From NCBI RefSeq assembly GCF_001047135.2, contig NZ_DF968083.1, forward strand, positions 1 through 64,000: 64,000 bases of DNA. The letters are read 5' to 3'. The stretch's first letter is position 1, and every line of letters begins with the position of its first letter. This DNA is from Fructobacillus tropaeoli (GTDB lineage Bacteria > Bacillota > Bacilli > Lactobacillales > Lactobacillaceae). Below are positions 44,055-54,064 of this stretch, in pieces. The position numbers and the translations under genes were made by a program. The notes beneath the pieces are model-generated. The model ran no database searches and was not told the DNA's origin. It worked only from the letters and a program-made list of their open reading frames with translations.

Positions 44055-44088
44055 AAGGGCTATCCTACTTGCTTGTGGTTTTACCCTA

Positions 44089-44117
44089 ATTATATCGTTT
44101 TTGTTACAACAAGACAA
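44089..44117 (-). promoter_or_regulatory. Promoter of murA
   Basis: On minus TTGTCT and TATAAT are separated by 17 bases, about 35 bases before the murA start. Confidence 0.75.
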
Positions 44118-44123
44118 TCAAAA

Positions 44124-46580
44124 TCAGCGGATTTCCGCACTTAATTCTGCCGTCAAAGTTGCCGTCATTTTTTCAAAAGCATCCGTCACAACTGATTCAA
44201 CTAAGGTGTCAGTCTTATCTTGATAAGTCAACTGATAAGCCAATGACTTTTTACCTGCTGGCAATCCCTGACCTGTGTACAAGTCAAAGAAAGTCACGTT
44301 TTGAAGGTAATCCCCACCATTGGCTTTAATCACATCAAAGACCTGTTGTTGGTCGATACTGTCATCAACTAAGACGGCCAAATCACGACTGATTTGTGGG
44401 TACTTTGAAACAGGTTGATAAGCAACTGGTGCCTGCGAATGATCGATGACCACTTCCAGGTCAATTTCAAAGGCAAAGACTGCAGGTAGCTTGGCATTCG
44501 CCAAAACGGCCGGATGAATTTGACCAACAAAGCCAAGGTAAGTAGAGCCAAGATAAACATCCGCTGTCTGTCCCGGGTGCATGGCTTCGTGTTGTGCACT
44601 TTGCTCAAAGCGCACTGCACTTGAATCAAGACCAATCGTCTGCAAATATGCCTCTAAGCGTCCCTTGATATCGTAGAAATCAGCAACTTCATCTTTTTCA
44701 CCCGTCTGCCAGCTTGATTCAGCCACATTGCCAACCAAAACGCCGGCTAGGTGTTCACGTTCTTCCGGTTGAACATTCTCGCCTTGGGCCAAAAAAATTC
44801 GTCCCTGCTCATATAGGGCAATGTCCTTAACTGACCGAGCAACGTTATAGGCGACATCATCCAACAGACCGGACAAAAGGTTTTGTCGAATCGTTGTCCG
44901 ATCTGATGACATTGGGTAATCCAGGGCTACCACGCCACGGCCCTGGTCCAAGTTAAAGGCCGTTGCCTTTTCGGGAGTTGTCAGGGCATAAGAAATGGCC
45001 TGGTCAAAGCCGAGGCTTTCCATAATTTCTCGACTAGCACGAATTTTCTTTTGCCGTGGTGTCAAATCACCCGGCGTGCTCTGTCCTTCAACCAAGGCCG
45101 TTGGTAAATTGTCATAACCGTAAAGACGTCCCACCTCTTCAATCAAGTCAGCTGGGATGGTCAAATCCGTCCGACGACCAGGAATGGTTACTAAGTACTG
45201 CCCTTCCTTTTCATCAATCGGCAAAGCCAAGCGAGTGAAAATGGCAGAAATTGTGGCCACTGACAAATCAGTCCCCAAAATCTGATTGATGCGGTCGCGA
45301 CTGATGGCAATCGTTTCCGGTGCCCGATAAGCAAAGCCAAACTTACTCAAACCAACAACAATCTTACCCTTAGTCAACATGGCCATTTCGGCAGCCACTT
45401 GATCAAGGACTTCAAGGGTTTGATCCAAGTCAATTCCGCGTTCAAAACGGAATGACGACTCTGACCGCAACGTGTGGCGGCGAGCACTTTGCCGCAAAAG
45501 ACTTGGGTTAAATTGGCCGGCTTCAACAACGACCTTCGTCGTATCAGCCGTCACAGCAACTGCAGGGTTCGTGGCGATTCCAGCCAAGGACAAGATTTGA
45601 TCACCTGCTGCAACCACAATATCCTGGCCAGCACGAAGAGCCATCGCCTCTTCTTCTCCTTGAGGCAAAGTTTCACCTTCTTTTGCCAAACGAACTTCCA
45701 GCTGCATCGTGGCTAATTTATCCAAGTCATAGACGTGCAAAGGTTGCCCCGTCAGCAAGAGCCAATAGTTGGCCAAATCAGTAATTTTGTTTTCTGGCTT
45801 GAAACCGGCATTCCACAGGCGGCTTTGCAACCAGAGAGGTGATGGGTCGTTTTTAACTTGGCCCAAGACACGAACTGCATACCCCGTTGCCAAATCAGCG
45901 TTTCCAGCAACCGTCACCACCGCATTTGACTCGGATTGATCACTCAAAACCGTTGTCTGTGGCAGCATCACCTTTTGGTCAGTCATGGCAGCCAATTCAT
46001 AGGCCATCCCCCGCATTGACAAAAGATCAGCCCGGTTAGGGGTCAAATCGGTATCAATCATCGGATCGTTAAGGCCCAAGACTGCGAGTGCATCATCCCC
46101 TGGCTTGACACCATCTTCTTCTGTGAAGACGTGAATGCCTTCCTCAAAGTCCTGTGGTGCCACAGCATCAGCTAAGCCGATTTCTTGCAAGGCAACCAGC
46201 ATCCCATATGAGGTTTCCCCACGAAGCTGGGCCTCCTTGATGGTCACCAAGTCACCGCTTTCACGGTCGACAATCTGAGCGCCAACACGAGCTAAGATTA
46301 CCAACTGGCCTTCGGCCACGTTTGGTGCACCGGTCACAACCTGGATGGTCTCTTGACCATCAAAAACCTGTGTGATCACCATGTGATCAGAATCTGGATG
46401 GGGCACAACCGAATCAACTCGGACAACCACGAGACCAGACTGCTTGGCAGCAGCCGTTCCAACAGATTCCAATTCCACACTGGTCAATTCAATTTGCTGT
46501 GCCAAATCCAAGACAGCCTGTTCACTCAAATCAAGCCCCGGCTGTAAGTATTCGTTTAACCACTTTAAATTGGTCTTCAT
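44124..46580 (-). CDS. pheT: Phenylalanyl-tRNA synthetase beta subunit
   Basis: An 818-residue beta subunit. The N-terminal part has the EMAP/tRNA-binding OB domain (about 40-150), then B3/B4 editing (the PheT-specific region near 210-390), B5 and the catalytic-like core, and the C-terminal anticodon-binding FDX-ACB domain from about 725 (YQPVSKYPQISRDLAVLVDD). GGGGGA precedes the ATG, two bases after the pheS stop. It is co-transcribed with pheS under the T-box at 47657-47885. Confidence 0.96.
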   Translation of the reverse strand: MKTNLKWLNEYLQPGLDLSEQAVLDLAQQIELTSVELESVGTAAAKQSGLVVVRVDSVVPHPDSDHMVITQVFDGQETIQVVTGAPNVAEGQLVILARVGAQIVDRESGDLVTIKEAQLRGETSYGMLVALQEIGLADAVAPQDFEEGIHVFTEEDGVKPGDDALAVLGLNDPMIDTDLTPNRADLLSMRGMAYELAAMTDQKVMLPQTTVLSDQSESNAVVTVAGNADLATGYAVRVLGQVKNDPSPLWLQSRLWNAGFKPENKITDLANYWLLLTGQPLHVYDLDKLATMQLEVRLAKEGETLPQGEEEAMALRAGQDIVVAAGDQILSLAGIATNPAVAVTADTTKVVVEAGQFNPSLLRQSARRHTLRSESSFRFERGIDLDQTLEVLDQVAAEMAMLTKGKIVVGLSKFGFAYRAPETIAISRDRINQILGTDLSVATISAIFTRLALPIDEKEGQYLVTIPGRRTDLTIPADLIEEVGRLYGYDNLPTALVEGQSTPGDLTPRQKKIRASREIMESLGFDQAISYALTTPEKATAFNLDQGRGVVALDYPMSSDRTTIRQNLLSGLLDDVAYNVARSVKDIALYEQGRIFLAQGENVQPEEREHLAGVLVGNVAESSWQTGEKDEVADFYDIKGRLEAYLQTIGLDSSAVRFEQSAQHEAMHPGQTADVYLGSTYLGFVGQIHPAVLANAKLPAVFAFEIDLEVVIDHSQAPVAYQPVSKYPQISRDLAVLVDDSIDQQQVFDVIKANGGDYLQNVTFFDLYTGQGLPAGKKSLAYQLTYQDKTDTLVESVVTDAFEKMTATLTAELSAEIR

Positions 46581-46582
46581 GA

Positions 46583-47632
46583 TTAGTTCCCCCGCTTATT
46601 AAATTGATCCAAGAACCGGACATCGTTTAAGTAGAATTGACGAATGTCTTCCACGCCATACTTCAGCATTGCAAAACGATCAGGACCCAAGCCAAAGGCA
46701 AAGGCTGAGTATTCTTCTGGATCAACGCCATCCATCTTCAAGACATTTGGATGAGTCATCCCCGCTCCCAAAACTTCAATCCAACGGATATCTTCTGGCT
46801 TGGTATCTTCCGTCACTTCGTTCCAAGAAACGTCAACTTCGACAGAAGGTTCCGTAAATGGGAAGTAAGATGGGCGCAGACGAATTTGGTGCTTTTCACC
46901 GAAAAGCTCCTGCATGATTGACAGCAATGTTCCCTTCAAATCAGCCATGGTAATGTTCTTACCAACAACCAAACCTTCCACTTGGTGGAATTGGTGTGAG
47001 TGCGTTGCATCGTCAGTGTCACGGCGGTAAACCTTACCCGGCGCAATCATCTTCAATGGTCCCTTAGAAAAGTCATGCTTCTCCAAAGCACGTGATTGAA
47101 CGGGTGACGTCTGCGTCCGCAGCAAAATTTCTGGCGTCACATAAAAAGTATCCTGCATATCACGGGCTGGGTGATCCTTTGGCAGGTTTTCCCGCTCAAA
47201 GTTGTATTCATCCGTTTCCACTTCAGGTGAATCGATTGGATCATCAATCACTTGATAGCCCAATCCCAAGAAATGGCTTTCGATTTCATCCATGATTTGT
47301 TGCAACACATGACGGTTACCCAACTTGGGCTTTGCTCCCGGCAGGGTCACATCAAGCGTTTCCGCCTGCAACTTGGCATCCATCGCCGCCTTTTCTTGAA
47401 CGGCCTTCATGGCTGCTAAGCTATCTTGGATTTGTTGGCGGACCTGATTGCCCACCTGGCCGACGGCCTTCTTTTCATCGATTGAAAGGTCCTTCATCGA
47501 CTTCAAAACCGTTGTGATTTTTCCCTTCTTACCAAGGTAAGCCACCCGGACTTGTTCCAAGTCGGCTCCCGTTGCTGCCAAATCAGCCTCAGCTTGCTTG
47601 GCGATTGCCTGTAATTCATCAATTAATGTCAT
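46583..47632 (-). CDS. pheS: Phenylalanyl-tRNA synthetase alpha subunit
   Basis: A 349-residue class II synthetase subunit. An N-terminal coiled coil (1-85) contacts tRNA; motif 2 lies around [19 protein letters not shown] and [20 protein letters not shown], and motif 3 is [23 protein letters not shown] precedes the ATG. The alpha2beta2 complex charges tRNA(Phe). Confidence 0.96.
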   Translation of the reverse strand: MTLIDELQAIAKQAEADLAATGADLEQVRVAYLGKKGKITTVLKSMKDLSIDEKKAVGQVGNQVRQQIQDSLAAMKAVQEKAAMDAKLQAETLDVTLPGAKPKLGNRHVLQQIMDEIESHFLGLGYQVIDDPIDSPEVETDEYNFERENLPKDHPARDMQDTFYVTPEILLRTQTSPVQSRALEKHDFSKGPLKMIAPGKVYRRDTDDATHSHQFHQVEGLVVGKNITMADLKGTLLSIMQELFGEKHQIRLRPSYFPFTEPSVEVDVSWNEVTEDTKPEDIRWIEVLGAGMTHPNVLKMDGVDPEEYSAFAFGLGPDRFAMLKYGVEDIRQFYLNDVRFLDQFNKRGN

Positions 47633-47656
47633 TCATCTTCCTCTTTTTCCCAATAA

Positions 47657-47885
47657 AAAAGTCCCCTATGTTGTTCACACAACATAAGGGACGTAAGAGA
47701 ACTTCCGCGGTACCACCCAGTTTCTGACCAAAAGGCCAGCACTCTTGGCCGGTATCGGCGGCTTACCGTTGACTGTTAGGCCAAAGTCTCCAGACTGAAA
47801 TTCGAGGCACCAGCAGACGGTCTTGCACTAGACACCGTTCGCTTTGCTACTGGCTGACCCCTACTAGGTCCTTCATCGTAACTCT
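47657..47885 (-). promoter_or_regulatory. T-box riboswitch controlling pheST
   Basis: The leader contains the diagnostic T-box GGGTGGTACCGCG (minus, near 47703-47716), Stem I elements starting GATGAAGG, and a specifier UUC (47797-47799) in AATTTCAG, matching Phe. The terminator pairs GTCCCTTATGTTGT with ACAACATAGGGGAC followed by T6 (47657-47692). Uncharged tRNA(Phe) should favour antitermination. The 322-base gene-free stretch from 47633 to 47954 is filled by this element, its promoter and the downstream gene's terminator. Confidence 0.95.
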
Positions 47886-47891
47886 AGTATA
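47886..47891 (-). promoter_or_regulatory. Extended -10 promoter of the pheST T-box leader
   Basis: TGT-TATACT on minus, just upstream of the T-box Stem I; the -35 is weak. Confidence 0.65.
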
Positions 47892-47904
47892 ACAAAAATC
47901 AGGA

Positions 47905-47937
47905 AAACCGCCTAGCCTGTTTTTAGCTCGACGGTTT
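47905..47937 (-). terminator. Terminator after the hydroxyacid dehydrogenase
   Basis: AAACCG and CGGTTT pair with an imperfect inner stem; followed on minus by TTCCTGATTTTTG. Confidence 0.6.
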
Positions 47938-47954
47938 GAAAAATTCCTATTGAT

Positions 47955-48887
47955 CTAATCGTTAACTTGGTCCTCGGCAGGCTTCCCCTCGAAAACTGCT
48001 AAGACATTCTTAGCGGCTGTCTTGGCGACTTCAAAGTCAGCTTCCTTTGAGTGCGCTGCCACGTGTGGCAAGACAAAAGCATTTGGTAGGGATAACAGTT
48101 CGTTATCCGGACTAATTGGCTCTTGGTTAACCACATCCAGACCTGCAGCGGCAATCTTACCAGACTTTAGGCTAGCAATCATAGCAGCTTCATCAATCAC
48201 TGGGCCACGACCAACATTGACCACCACTGTACTTGGCTTCATCTTGTCAAAGGCCTTTTGATCAATCAAGCCCGTCGTGCTTGGCGTTGCTGGCAAGGCT
48301 GAAACAACGAAATCAGCCTGTTGGAAGATTTCATCGAGGTCAGCCATTCGACCATTGGGAACATCACGGTCATGACGCGCATAGGCCAAGACGTGAACGC
48401 CAAAGCCAGTCAATAATTTAGCAATTTCTTGCCCGATATGACCAAAGCCGATAATCCCAACAATTTTACCTGAAACTTGCTGGCCACTCTTGCCAACCAT
48501 GTAGTCAGCGGCCTTCTTGTCCGTAATGGCATCGTGACTTGTTTCAAACAAGCGCCCTGCCATCAACATCAACGTAATTGCTGTTTCAGCCACCGCACCG
48601 GCATTCGCACCAGGCGTGTTGGTCACAGCAATGCCGCGTTCACTAGCAGCTTGCAAATCAACGTTGTCATAGCCAACACCATGACGAGCAATAACCTTCA
48701 AATTTGGGAAGCGGTCCATGACTGCTCCGTCAACTGGATACATCATCAAGATGATACCAATAACCTCATCATCGCTTGCAAAATCCTCTGATGTTGCCTG
48801 TGGGTTTGAGACGATTTCTAACCCTGCTCGCTTCAATGGAGCAAGAGCGTTTTCATCAATCCCATCAAATACTAAAACTTTCGCCAT
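47955..48887 (-). CDS. D-2-hydroxyacid dehydrogenase (phosphoglycerate dehydrogenase-like)
   Basis: A 310-residue NAD-dependent dehydrogenase distinct from the two D-LDH genes. NAD motif VGIIGFGHIGQEIAKLL; catalytic Arg in VNVGRGPVIDE, Glu in VVNQEP and His in LPHVAAHSKEA. The substrate is uncertain: the sequence looks like 3-phosphoglycerate or hydroxypyruvate/2-ketoacid reductases. No ACT domain is present. The start at 48887 has GGGAG at about 12 bases, a long spacing. It follows pepF after 19 bases and is probably co-transcribed. Confidence 0.85.
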   Translation of the reverse strand: MAKVLVFDGIDENALAPLKRAGLEIVSNPQATSEDFASDDEVIGIILMMYPVDGAVMDRFPNLKVIARHGVGYDNVDLQAASERGIAVTNTPGANAGAVAETAITLMLMAGRLFETSHDAITDKKAADYMVGKSGQQVSGKIVGIIGFGHIGQEIAKLLTGFGVHVLAYARHDRDVPNGRMADLDEIFQQADFVVSALPATPSTTGLIDQKAFDKMKPSTVVVNVGRGPVIDEAAMIASLKSGKIAAAGLDVVNQEPISPDNELLSLPNAFVLPHVAAHSKEADFEVAKTAAKNVLAVFEGKPAEDQVND

Positions 48888-48906
48888 GATTATCGAAACT
48901 CCCTTC

Positions 48907-50760
48907 TTACTTTGCCTGACCAAGTAATGCTTCAAGCTGATTTAACCGGTCTTCAAAGACGGCAAAGGCTTGATCTAAGTATGCACCTTCTGTCATATCA
49001 ACGCCAGCCTTGGCGATAACTTCTAATGGACTCGCCGAGTTACCGGCCTTCAAATAGTCCTTATAGCGTTCCGCCTCACCCTTTTCCAAAATGTTTTGGG
49101 CCAGAGTTGTGGCAGCCGCTTCACCAGTGGCGTACTGGTAAACGTAGAAATTGTAATAGAAGTGTGGAATCCGTGACCATTCGTAAGCAATTTCTGGGTC
49201 CTTAGTCAAATCAGGACCATAGAACTTTGAATCCAAATCGCCATAGTAGGCAGCCATGGCTTCGGCTGTCAACGGTTGACCAGCAGCGTCCTGGTCATGA
49301 ATCCAAGCTTCAAAATCAGCAAATTCCGTTTGACGGAAGACCGTCCCCTTAAAGCCATCTAAGTACTGGTTCAAAACATAAGCTTGGACCTTAGGGTCAT
49401 CATAGGTCTTCAAAAGGTAATCCGTCAAGAGGGCTTCGTTAGTCGTTGAAGCAATTTCAGCCAAAAAGATTGGATAATCACCGTAGTGGTATGGCTGGTT
49501 GTGTCGAGTCAAATAAGAATGAACGGTGTGACCCATTTCGTGGACCAAAGTATAGACGTTATCCAGTGTATCCTGCCAATTCAGCAAGATATAAGGGTTG
49601 GTATCGTATGCCCCACCAGAGTAGGCCCCTGAGCGCTTTCCCTTGTTTTCGACAACGTCAATCCAGCGCTCAGCAAAGGCCTTCTTGACCACTTCCAGAT
49701 AATCCTCGCCCAATGGTGCTAATGCCTTTAAGGCGATTGCCTTGGCATCTTCATAGGTAACAGGTAAATCCACATCATCCGTCAAGGAAACATACAAGTC
49801 GTATGAGTGAACCTCTTCCAAGCCCAAGACTTCCTTGCGCAAAGAAACGTAGCGATGCAAAAGCGGCAAGTTCTTTTCAACGCGGTCCGTCAAGGTATCA
49901 TAAACGGCCGTTGGAATCTGATTTGACAGAACGGCTGCTTCCTTAGCGGATTGATAGTGGCGAGTCTTCGCCAAGAAGTTGTGCTTCTTAACCGTTGAGG
50001 ACAAAGTGGAAGCAAAGGTATTCTTCAACGCCATATAAGCGTCGTAGAGTGTCGTAAAGGCCTGTTGACGGGTTGGCTGGTTCTTAGACCGCAGCATCAC
50101 ACCATAGAGGCCATTCGTTAATTCTTCAACTTCACCGTTTTCCGTTACAACATCACCAAAGTCCATGTCGGCGTTGTCGAGGGCCGAGAAGGTTTGTTCG
50201 GCCGATGACAAAACGGTTGAGGCACCCGCTAACAAAGCCTCTTGGTCTGCTGGCAGTGTGTGGGCCTTTTCCGAAAGCAAGACATCAAAGAAATGACGGT
50301 AAGGCACCAGTGCCTGATCTTCGAGATAAGCGGACAAAGTCTTTTCATCAATTGCCAAAACTTCTGGTTGGAAGAAGGCAGTTGCCTGGCTCACAGCGGC
50401 CAAAAGGTCCTGAGCTTGGGCATAAACACCGGCATAGTGGTTATTTGCCGTGTCTTCATCATATTTTTGATTGGCATAAACGTAAATCTTTTCAAATGAC
50501 CGTTCGATTTGGAGGTCCGTTTCCAAACCGGCCAACAGGGTCTGGGCAGAATCACCAAGGTGACCGACATACTGGTCCAAGTCGGCCAGGCTAGCCTTCA
50601 AAGCGGCAACCGCTTCTTCAAAGGCCTGGTCATCTGCAAAGACCGTGGTTAAATCCCAAGTCAGTTCCGTTGGCACTTCTTGTCGTTTGATTTGTCCCAT
50701 ATAGTTGTTGCCCAAGGCATTGGCTTGCTTCAGGCCCCCCTTTTCTGATATTTTACTCAT
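48907..50760 (-). CDS. pepF: Oligoendopeptidase F
   Basis: A zinc metallopeptidase of the M3 family, 617 residues if started at 50760. The zinc site is LVHEMGHTVHSYL (HExxH at about 407-411) with the third ligand in AEIASTTNEAL. It degrades oligopeptides of 7-17 residues in the cytosol. The start is uncertain: neither ATG 50760 nor in-frame ATG 50700 (beginning MGQIKRQEVPTELTWDL, closer to family N-termini) has a clear binding site. It lies 15 bases after the coiA remnant, the coiA-pepF order known from streptococci. Confidence 0.92.
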   Translation of the reverse strand: MSKISEKGGLKQANALGNNYMGQIKRQEVPTELTWDLTTVFADDQAFEEAVAALKASLADLDQYVGHLGDSAQTLLAGLETDLQIERSFEKIYVYANQKYDEDTANNHYAGVYAQAQDLLAAVSQATAFFQPEVLAIDEKTLSAYLEDQALVPYRHFFDVLLSEKAHTLPADQEALLAGASTVLSSAEQTFSALDNADMDFGDVVTENGEVEELTNGLYGVMLRSKNQPTRQQAFTTLYDAYMALKNTFASTLSSTVKKHNFLAKTRHYQSAKEAAVLSNQIPTAVYDTLTDRVEKNLPLLHRYVSLRKEVLGLEEVHSYDLYVSLTDDVDLPVTYEDAKAIALKALAPLGEDYLEVVKKAFAERWIDVVENKGKRSGAYSGGAYDTNPYILLNWQDTLDNVYTLVHEMGHTVHSYLTRHNQPYHYGDYPIFLAEIASTTNEALLTDYLLKTYDDPKVQAYVLNQYLDGFKGTVFRQTEFADFEAWIHDQDAAGQPLTAEAMAAYYGDLDSKFYGPDLTKDPEIAYEWSRIPHFYYNFYVYQYATGEAAATTLAQNILEKGEAERYKDYLKAGNSASPLEVIAKAGVDMTEGAYLDQAFAVFEDRLNQLEALLGQAK

Positions 50761-50775
50761 TTTAACATAGCAATC

Positions 50776-51770
50776 TTAATCTGCGACAAATTGCAGAAGC
50801 TTTATCACTAAAATTTTGTTGTCTTGTAAGCAGATGACGCCGCTGGCTGCCAAATCAGCATATGTCGCTTTCAAAATTTTCTCGTGGTCTTGAAAACTGG
50901 GGTAAAAATACTGTCTTAATCGGGCACTAAGACTTTCCTCAAAAATCCAATGACTAAGTCCAACTCTTTCCAACAACAAGACAAGAACCAACCGAAAGTG
51001 CCAATTGGGGACTGCTAGGCCAAAGGCTTGCCCCAGTAAACACCAATCTGGCAGTTGATCAAGCCGATGCCCCCGTTCATAAAGATAGTTAATCAGGTCA
51101 ACCTTGTCTGATTAACGATTAGTTGGCCGGTTAACTGCCTCCCTACTCGCTCGTCATTATCAGTACCATTAGCCACGCTGGACAAGACGACCCCAAAACC
51201 AGTCTGGCTTTCATACTGTAGTTTATGGAAGTCCGTTTTAGAAAAATTAAACCGAGTATCAAAACGTTTCTGCTTGGGCACATAAAAAAATAGTCGGCCG
51301 CCGTAGAGAAACCGACAAGTTAATTCGCCCGACAAACGTCGCTGATAGTAGGCCGGCCCCAAAACCCATAGGACCTCTAATCCGAGACTATGCATACCCT
51401 CATTGCGCTCTTGAAGGCGTTTTTTTCCAATGGGTGAACACTGGTATTCAATTGCCAAATCCGCCCCTCGCGGGCGTTTAACCAATAGATCCGGGCGCTG
51501 ACTAATTTGACTTAAGACGGGTTCGACTACCACCTGATAGTCTTTTGCAAAATGTTGATACAGTGCCATCTTGCCTAAGAGATGATCGATTGTTTCGCCC
51601 TCCGTAAAAGAATGGCAGCCCTCTTGCACCTGATGAGCAAAGTGGGCCACATTTTGTTGGCCATGGCGAAGCACCACCGGCTTCTTGCAGGCCGGACAAC
51701 GATAACTTTCGCTTCGATTGGCGAAGTTGGCAAAGCAATATTGGTTGGATGAATTAATCGCAAGTAACAT
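50776..51770 (-). pseudogene. coiA: Competence protein CoiA, frameshifted
   Basis: The first part (51093-51770, 225 residues) is a clear CoiA N-terminal region: a Cys-x2-Cys pair (RCPACKKPV), NVAHFAHQ, the nuclease-like core RGADLAIEYQCSPIGKKRLQ and LEVLWVLGP. It stops at 51093. From about 51107 a second frame (about 108 codons to 50776) continues VDLINYLYERGHRLDQLPDW and on to LLQFVAD, and resembles the CoiA C-terminus. Rejoining them by adding one A to the ACAAGG at 51102-51107 gives NQT-K-VDLINYLY and a protein of about 331 residues, normal for CoiA. Either a true one-base deletion or a sequence error; programmed shift is less likely. Confidence 0.75.
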
Positions 51771-51811
51771 AAAAAGGGCCTCTCAGTCAGTTAGACGAGA
51801 GAACCCTTTAA
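51771..51811 (-). terminator. Terminator after the ABC operon, overlapping the coiA binding site
   Basis: AAAGGG-CTCTC pairs with GAGAG-CCCTTT with small bulges, followed by T5. The 3' arm contains the GAGAGG that serves as coiA ribosome binding site, nine bases before its ATG at 51770. Confidence 0.7.
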
Positions 51812-51823
51812 AATCATTTTTAA

Positions 51824-53278
51824 TTAATCTAAACGCTTCTTTAACCAGTTTGAGAACCAAGTCAACAGCGTAATCACAATCATGTAAATCAGACCGATAA
51901 TAGCCCAAACACGGAATCCTTGTGAGTTACGAGCAACAATCAATGTTCCCGTTTGTGTCAATTCCAAAATTCCGATAGCAGACAAGATTGACGTGTCCTT
52001 CAAAGTAATGATGAACTGGTTAACAAACGATGGCACCATAATCTTCAAACCTTGTGGCACCACGACCTTAGACATTGCCTTACCGTAAGGCAATCCCAAT
52101 GAACGAGCAGCTTCCATCTGTCCTCGGTCAACGGCTTCAAAACCACCGCGAACAAAGGCACCGGTATAAGCACCCTCATTCAAAATCAGCGTCAACAAGC
52201 CGGCCGTAAAGGCAGGAATCTTCGTGCCAATAACACCTGGCAAACCAATATAAATGAAGAAGGCCAAGACCATCAGTGGCAAACCACGGAAAGCGTAAAT
52301 AATCGTTGTGGATAACCCACGCAAGAACTTTGACTTAGCCACACCCATCAAACCAAGAACCAAGCCCCAAAGAGAAGCGAGGATAATACCGGCGACGGTC
52401 AACTCGATTGTTTGAACCAAACCATCGAAGAAGGCCTTCTTGTTTGAACGCAAGATACCCCAAGTAGAATTGTTATCTGCAGATGAACCCGTAAAGTTCT
52501 TCTGGTCTGATTTCAAATACTTATCAACAATCTTTTGATAAGAACCATCGGCCTTCATTTCCTTCAAGGTCTTGTTAAAATCAGCAATCAACTGTGGGTT
52601 TTGCCCCTTCTTAACGAAGAAGCCGTAACCACCGGCATTACCAGGGTTATTTGGATTCTTAACTTCCAAATCTAAGCCGTTTTTAATGGCGTACTGGATA
52701 ACCGGCATGTCTTCAAAGGTTGCGGCACTGTTACCGTTGACAACATCGTTGTACATGGTATCAGTATCGTTAAAGTACTTAACCTTAAAGCCATACTTCT
52801 TCTGCAAAGACAAACCGTAGTTTGAGGCAGCCGTTCCAGACTTCAAGGCAACCGTCTTCCCCTTCAATTCGGATAATGACTTAATCTTTGAGCCCTTCTT
52901 GGTAATCCAAGCGACACCAGTCTTATAGTAAGGATCCGAAACATCATAGACTTGCTTCCGTTCGTCCGTGATGGCCATTCCGGCAATGATTCCATCTGCC
53001 TGGCCGTTAGCAACCATTTGGGCAGCGGCATTGAAAGACATTGGCTTCAATGTGTAGGTGAAGTGGTTTCTCTTGGCCACTTCCTTCAAAATATCTTGGT
53101 CAATACCGACGTACTCATTATTTTTGTCTTGGAAATCAAAGGGTGCATAAGTTGCATCCGTTGAGATGACATAATTGGGTTCAGCAGCATTTGCCTTCGT
53201 TCCAAAGGCAAAAAGCCCCAAGAAAAGCGTGAACGCCACCAAAATCGGCTTTACTCGTTGGTTGACCATTGTATTCAT
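51824..53278 (-). CDS. Fused glutamine-type ABC receptor and permease, copy B
   Basis: A 484-residue protein joining a solute-binding domain to a His/Glu/Gln/Arg-type permease. Signal peptide 1-30 (cleavage after KANA), binding domain about 31-260 ([17 protein letters not shown]), permease from about 275 with TM helices and the EAA loop (RSLGLPYGKAMSKVV). Start ATG 53278 or 53269 is not resolved: AGGAAG lies very near the first. It lies after glnQ in the same operon and is a paralog of the gene at 54061; the permease part is nearly identical, the binding domain more divergent. Confidence 0.92.
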   Translation of the reverse strand: MNTMVNQRVKPILVAFTLFLGLFAFGTKANAAEPNYVISTDATYAPFDFQDKNNEYVGIDQDILKEVAKRNHFTYTLKPMSFNAAAQMVANGQADGIIAGMAITDERKQVYDVSDPYYKTGVAWITKKGSKIKSLSELKGKTVALKSGTAASNYGLSLQKKYGFKVKYFNDTDTMYNDVVNGNSAATFEDMPVIQYAIKNGLDLEVKNPNNPGNAGGYGFFVKKGQNPQLIADFNKTLKEMKADGSYQKIVDKYLKSDQKNFTGSSADNNSTWGILRSNKKAFFDGLVQTIELTVAGIILASLWGLVLGLMGVAKSKFLRGLSTTIIYAFRGLPLMVLAFFIYIGLPGVIGTKIPAFTAGLLTLILNEGAYTGAFVRGGFEAVDRGQMEAARSLGLPYGKAMSKVVVPQGLKIMVPSFVNQFIITLKDTSILSAIGILELTQTGTLIVARNSQGFRVWAIIGLIYMIVITLLTWFSNWLKKRLD

Positions 53279-53314
53279 TCTTCCTATCTTTTCGTGTTAA
53301 GCGACCGATTGATC

Positions 53315-54064
53315 TTAGGCTTGCATTACCTTTGACAAGAAGGTTTGCAAACGCTCGTTCTTTGGTGCATTAAACACTTCTTCAGGCGTACCAGATTCTT
53401 GAATCTTACCAGATTCGAAGAAGACAACCCGGTCAGCCACTTGCTTGGCAAAGCCCATTTCGTGGGTAACAATAATCATCGTCATTCCTGACTTAGCCAA
53501 ATCCTTCATAACATCCAAAACATCGCCAACCATTTCTGGATCCAAAGCTGATGTTGGCTCATCAAAGAGCATGATGTCCGGGTCCATTGCCAAAGCACGG
53601 GCAATGGCAACACGTTGCTTTTGTCCACCTGACAATGAATTAACTGATTTGTCAGCCTTATCTGACAGGCCAACAGTTGCTAACAATTCCTTACCACGCT
53701 TGTCTGCTTCTTCCTTTGTCATCTTGCCCAATTGAACAGGTGCCAAAGTAATGTTTTGCAAAACAGTGTAGTTGTTAAAGAGGTTAAAGTTTTGGAACAC
53801 CATTCCGATGTTTTCGCGAACCTTATTAATATCAGTCTTTGGATCAGAGATGTCATAGCCATCAACTTCAACCAAACCAGAGTTTGGCATTTCCAACTGA
53901 TTTAACATCCGCAAGAAGGTTGACTTTCCTGAACCAGAAGGCCCAATCATAACAACAACTTCGTTGGCCATCACGTCCAAAGAGATGTCACGCAAAACGT
54001 GGTTATCGCCATATGACTTGTTAACCTTGTCTACGTGTACTTTCACTTGCTTTTCTTCACTCAT
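53315..54064 (-). CDS. glnQ: Polar amino acid ABC transporter ATPase
   Basis: A 249-residue ATPase. Walker [17 protein letters not shown] loop [11 protein letters not shown], signature [17 protein letters not shown], Walker [15 protein letters not shown] and the H loop VTHEMGFA. It energises uptake with the receptor-permease fusions. AAGGA lies before the ATG, which overlaps the stop of copy A by four bases (ATGA), so they are translationally coupled. Confidence 0.95.
   Translation of the reverse strand: MSEEKQVKVHVDKVNKSYGDNHVLRDISLDVMANEVVVMIGPSGSGKSTFLRMLNQLEMPNSGLVEVDGYDISDPKTDINKVRENIGMVFQNFNLFNNYTVLQNITLAPVQLGKMTKEEADKRGKELLATVGLSDKADKSVNSLSGGQKQRVAIARALAMDPDIMLFDEPTSALDPEMVGDVLDVMKDLAKSGMTMIIVTHEMGFAKQVADRVVFFESGKIQESGTPEEVFNAPKNERLQTFLSKVMQA

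Noticed and set aside
51093-51770. coiA as an intact short gene
   Set aside because: The head lacks the C-terminal third of CoiA, and a matching C-terminal part follows in another frame at once.
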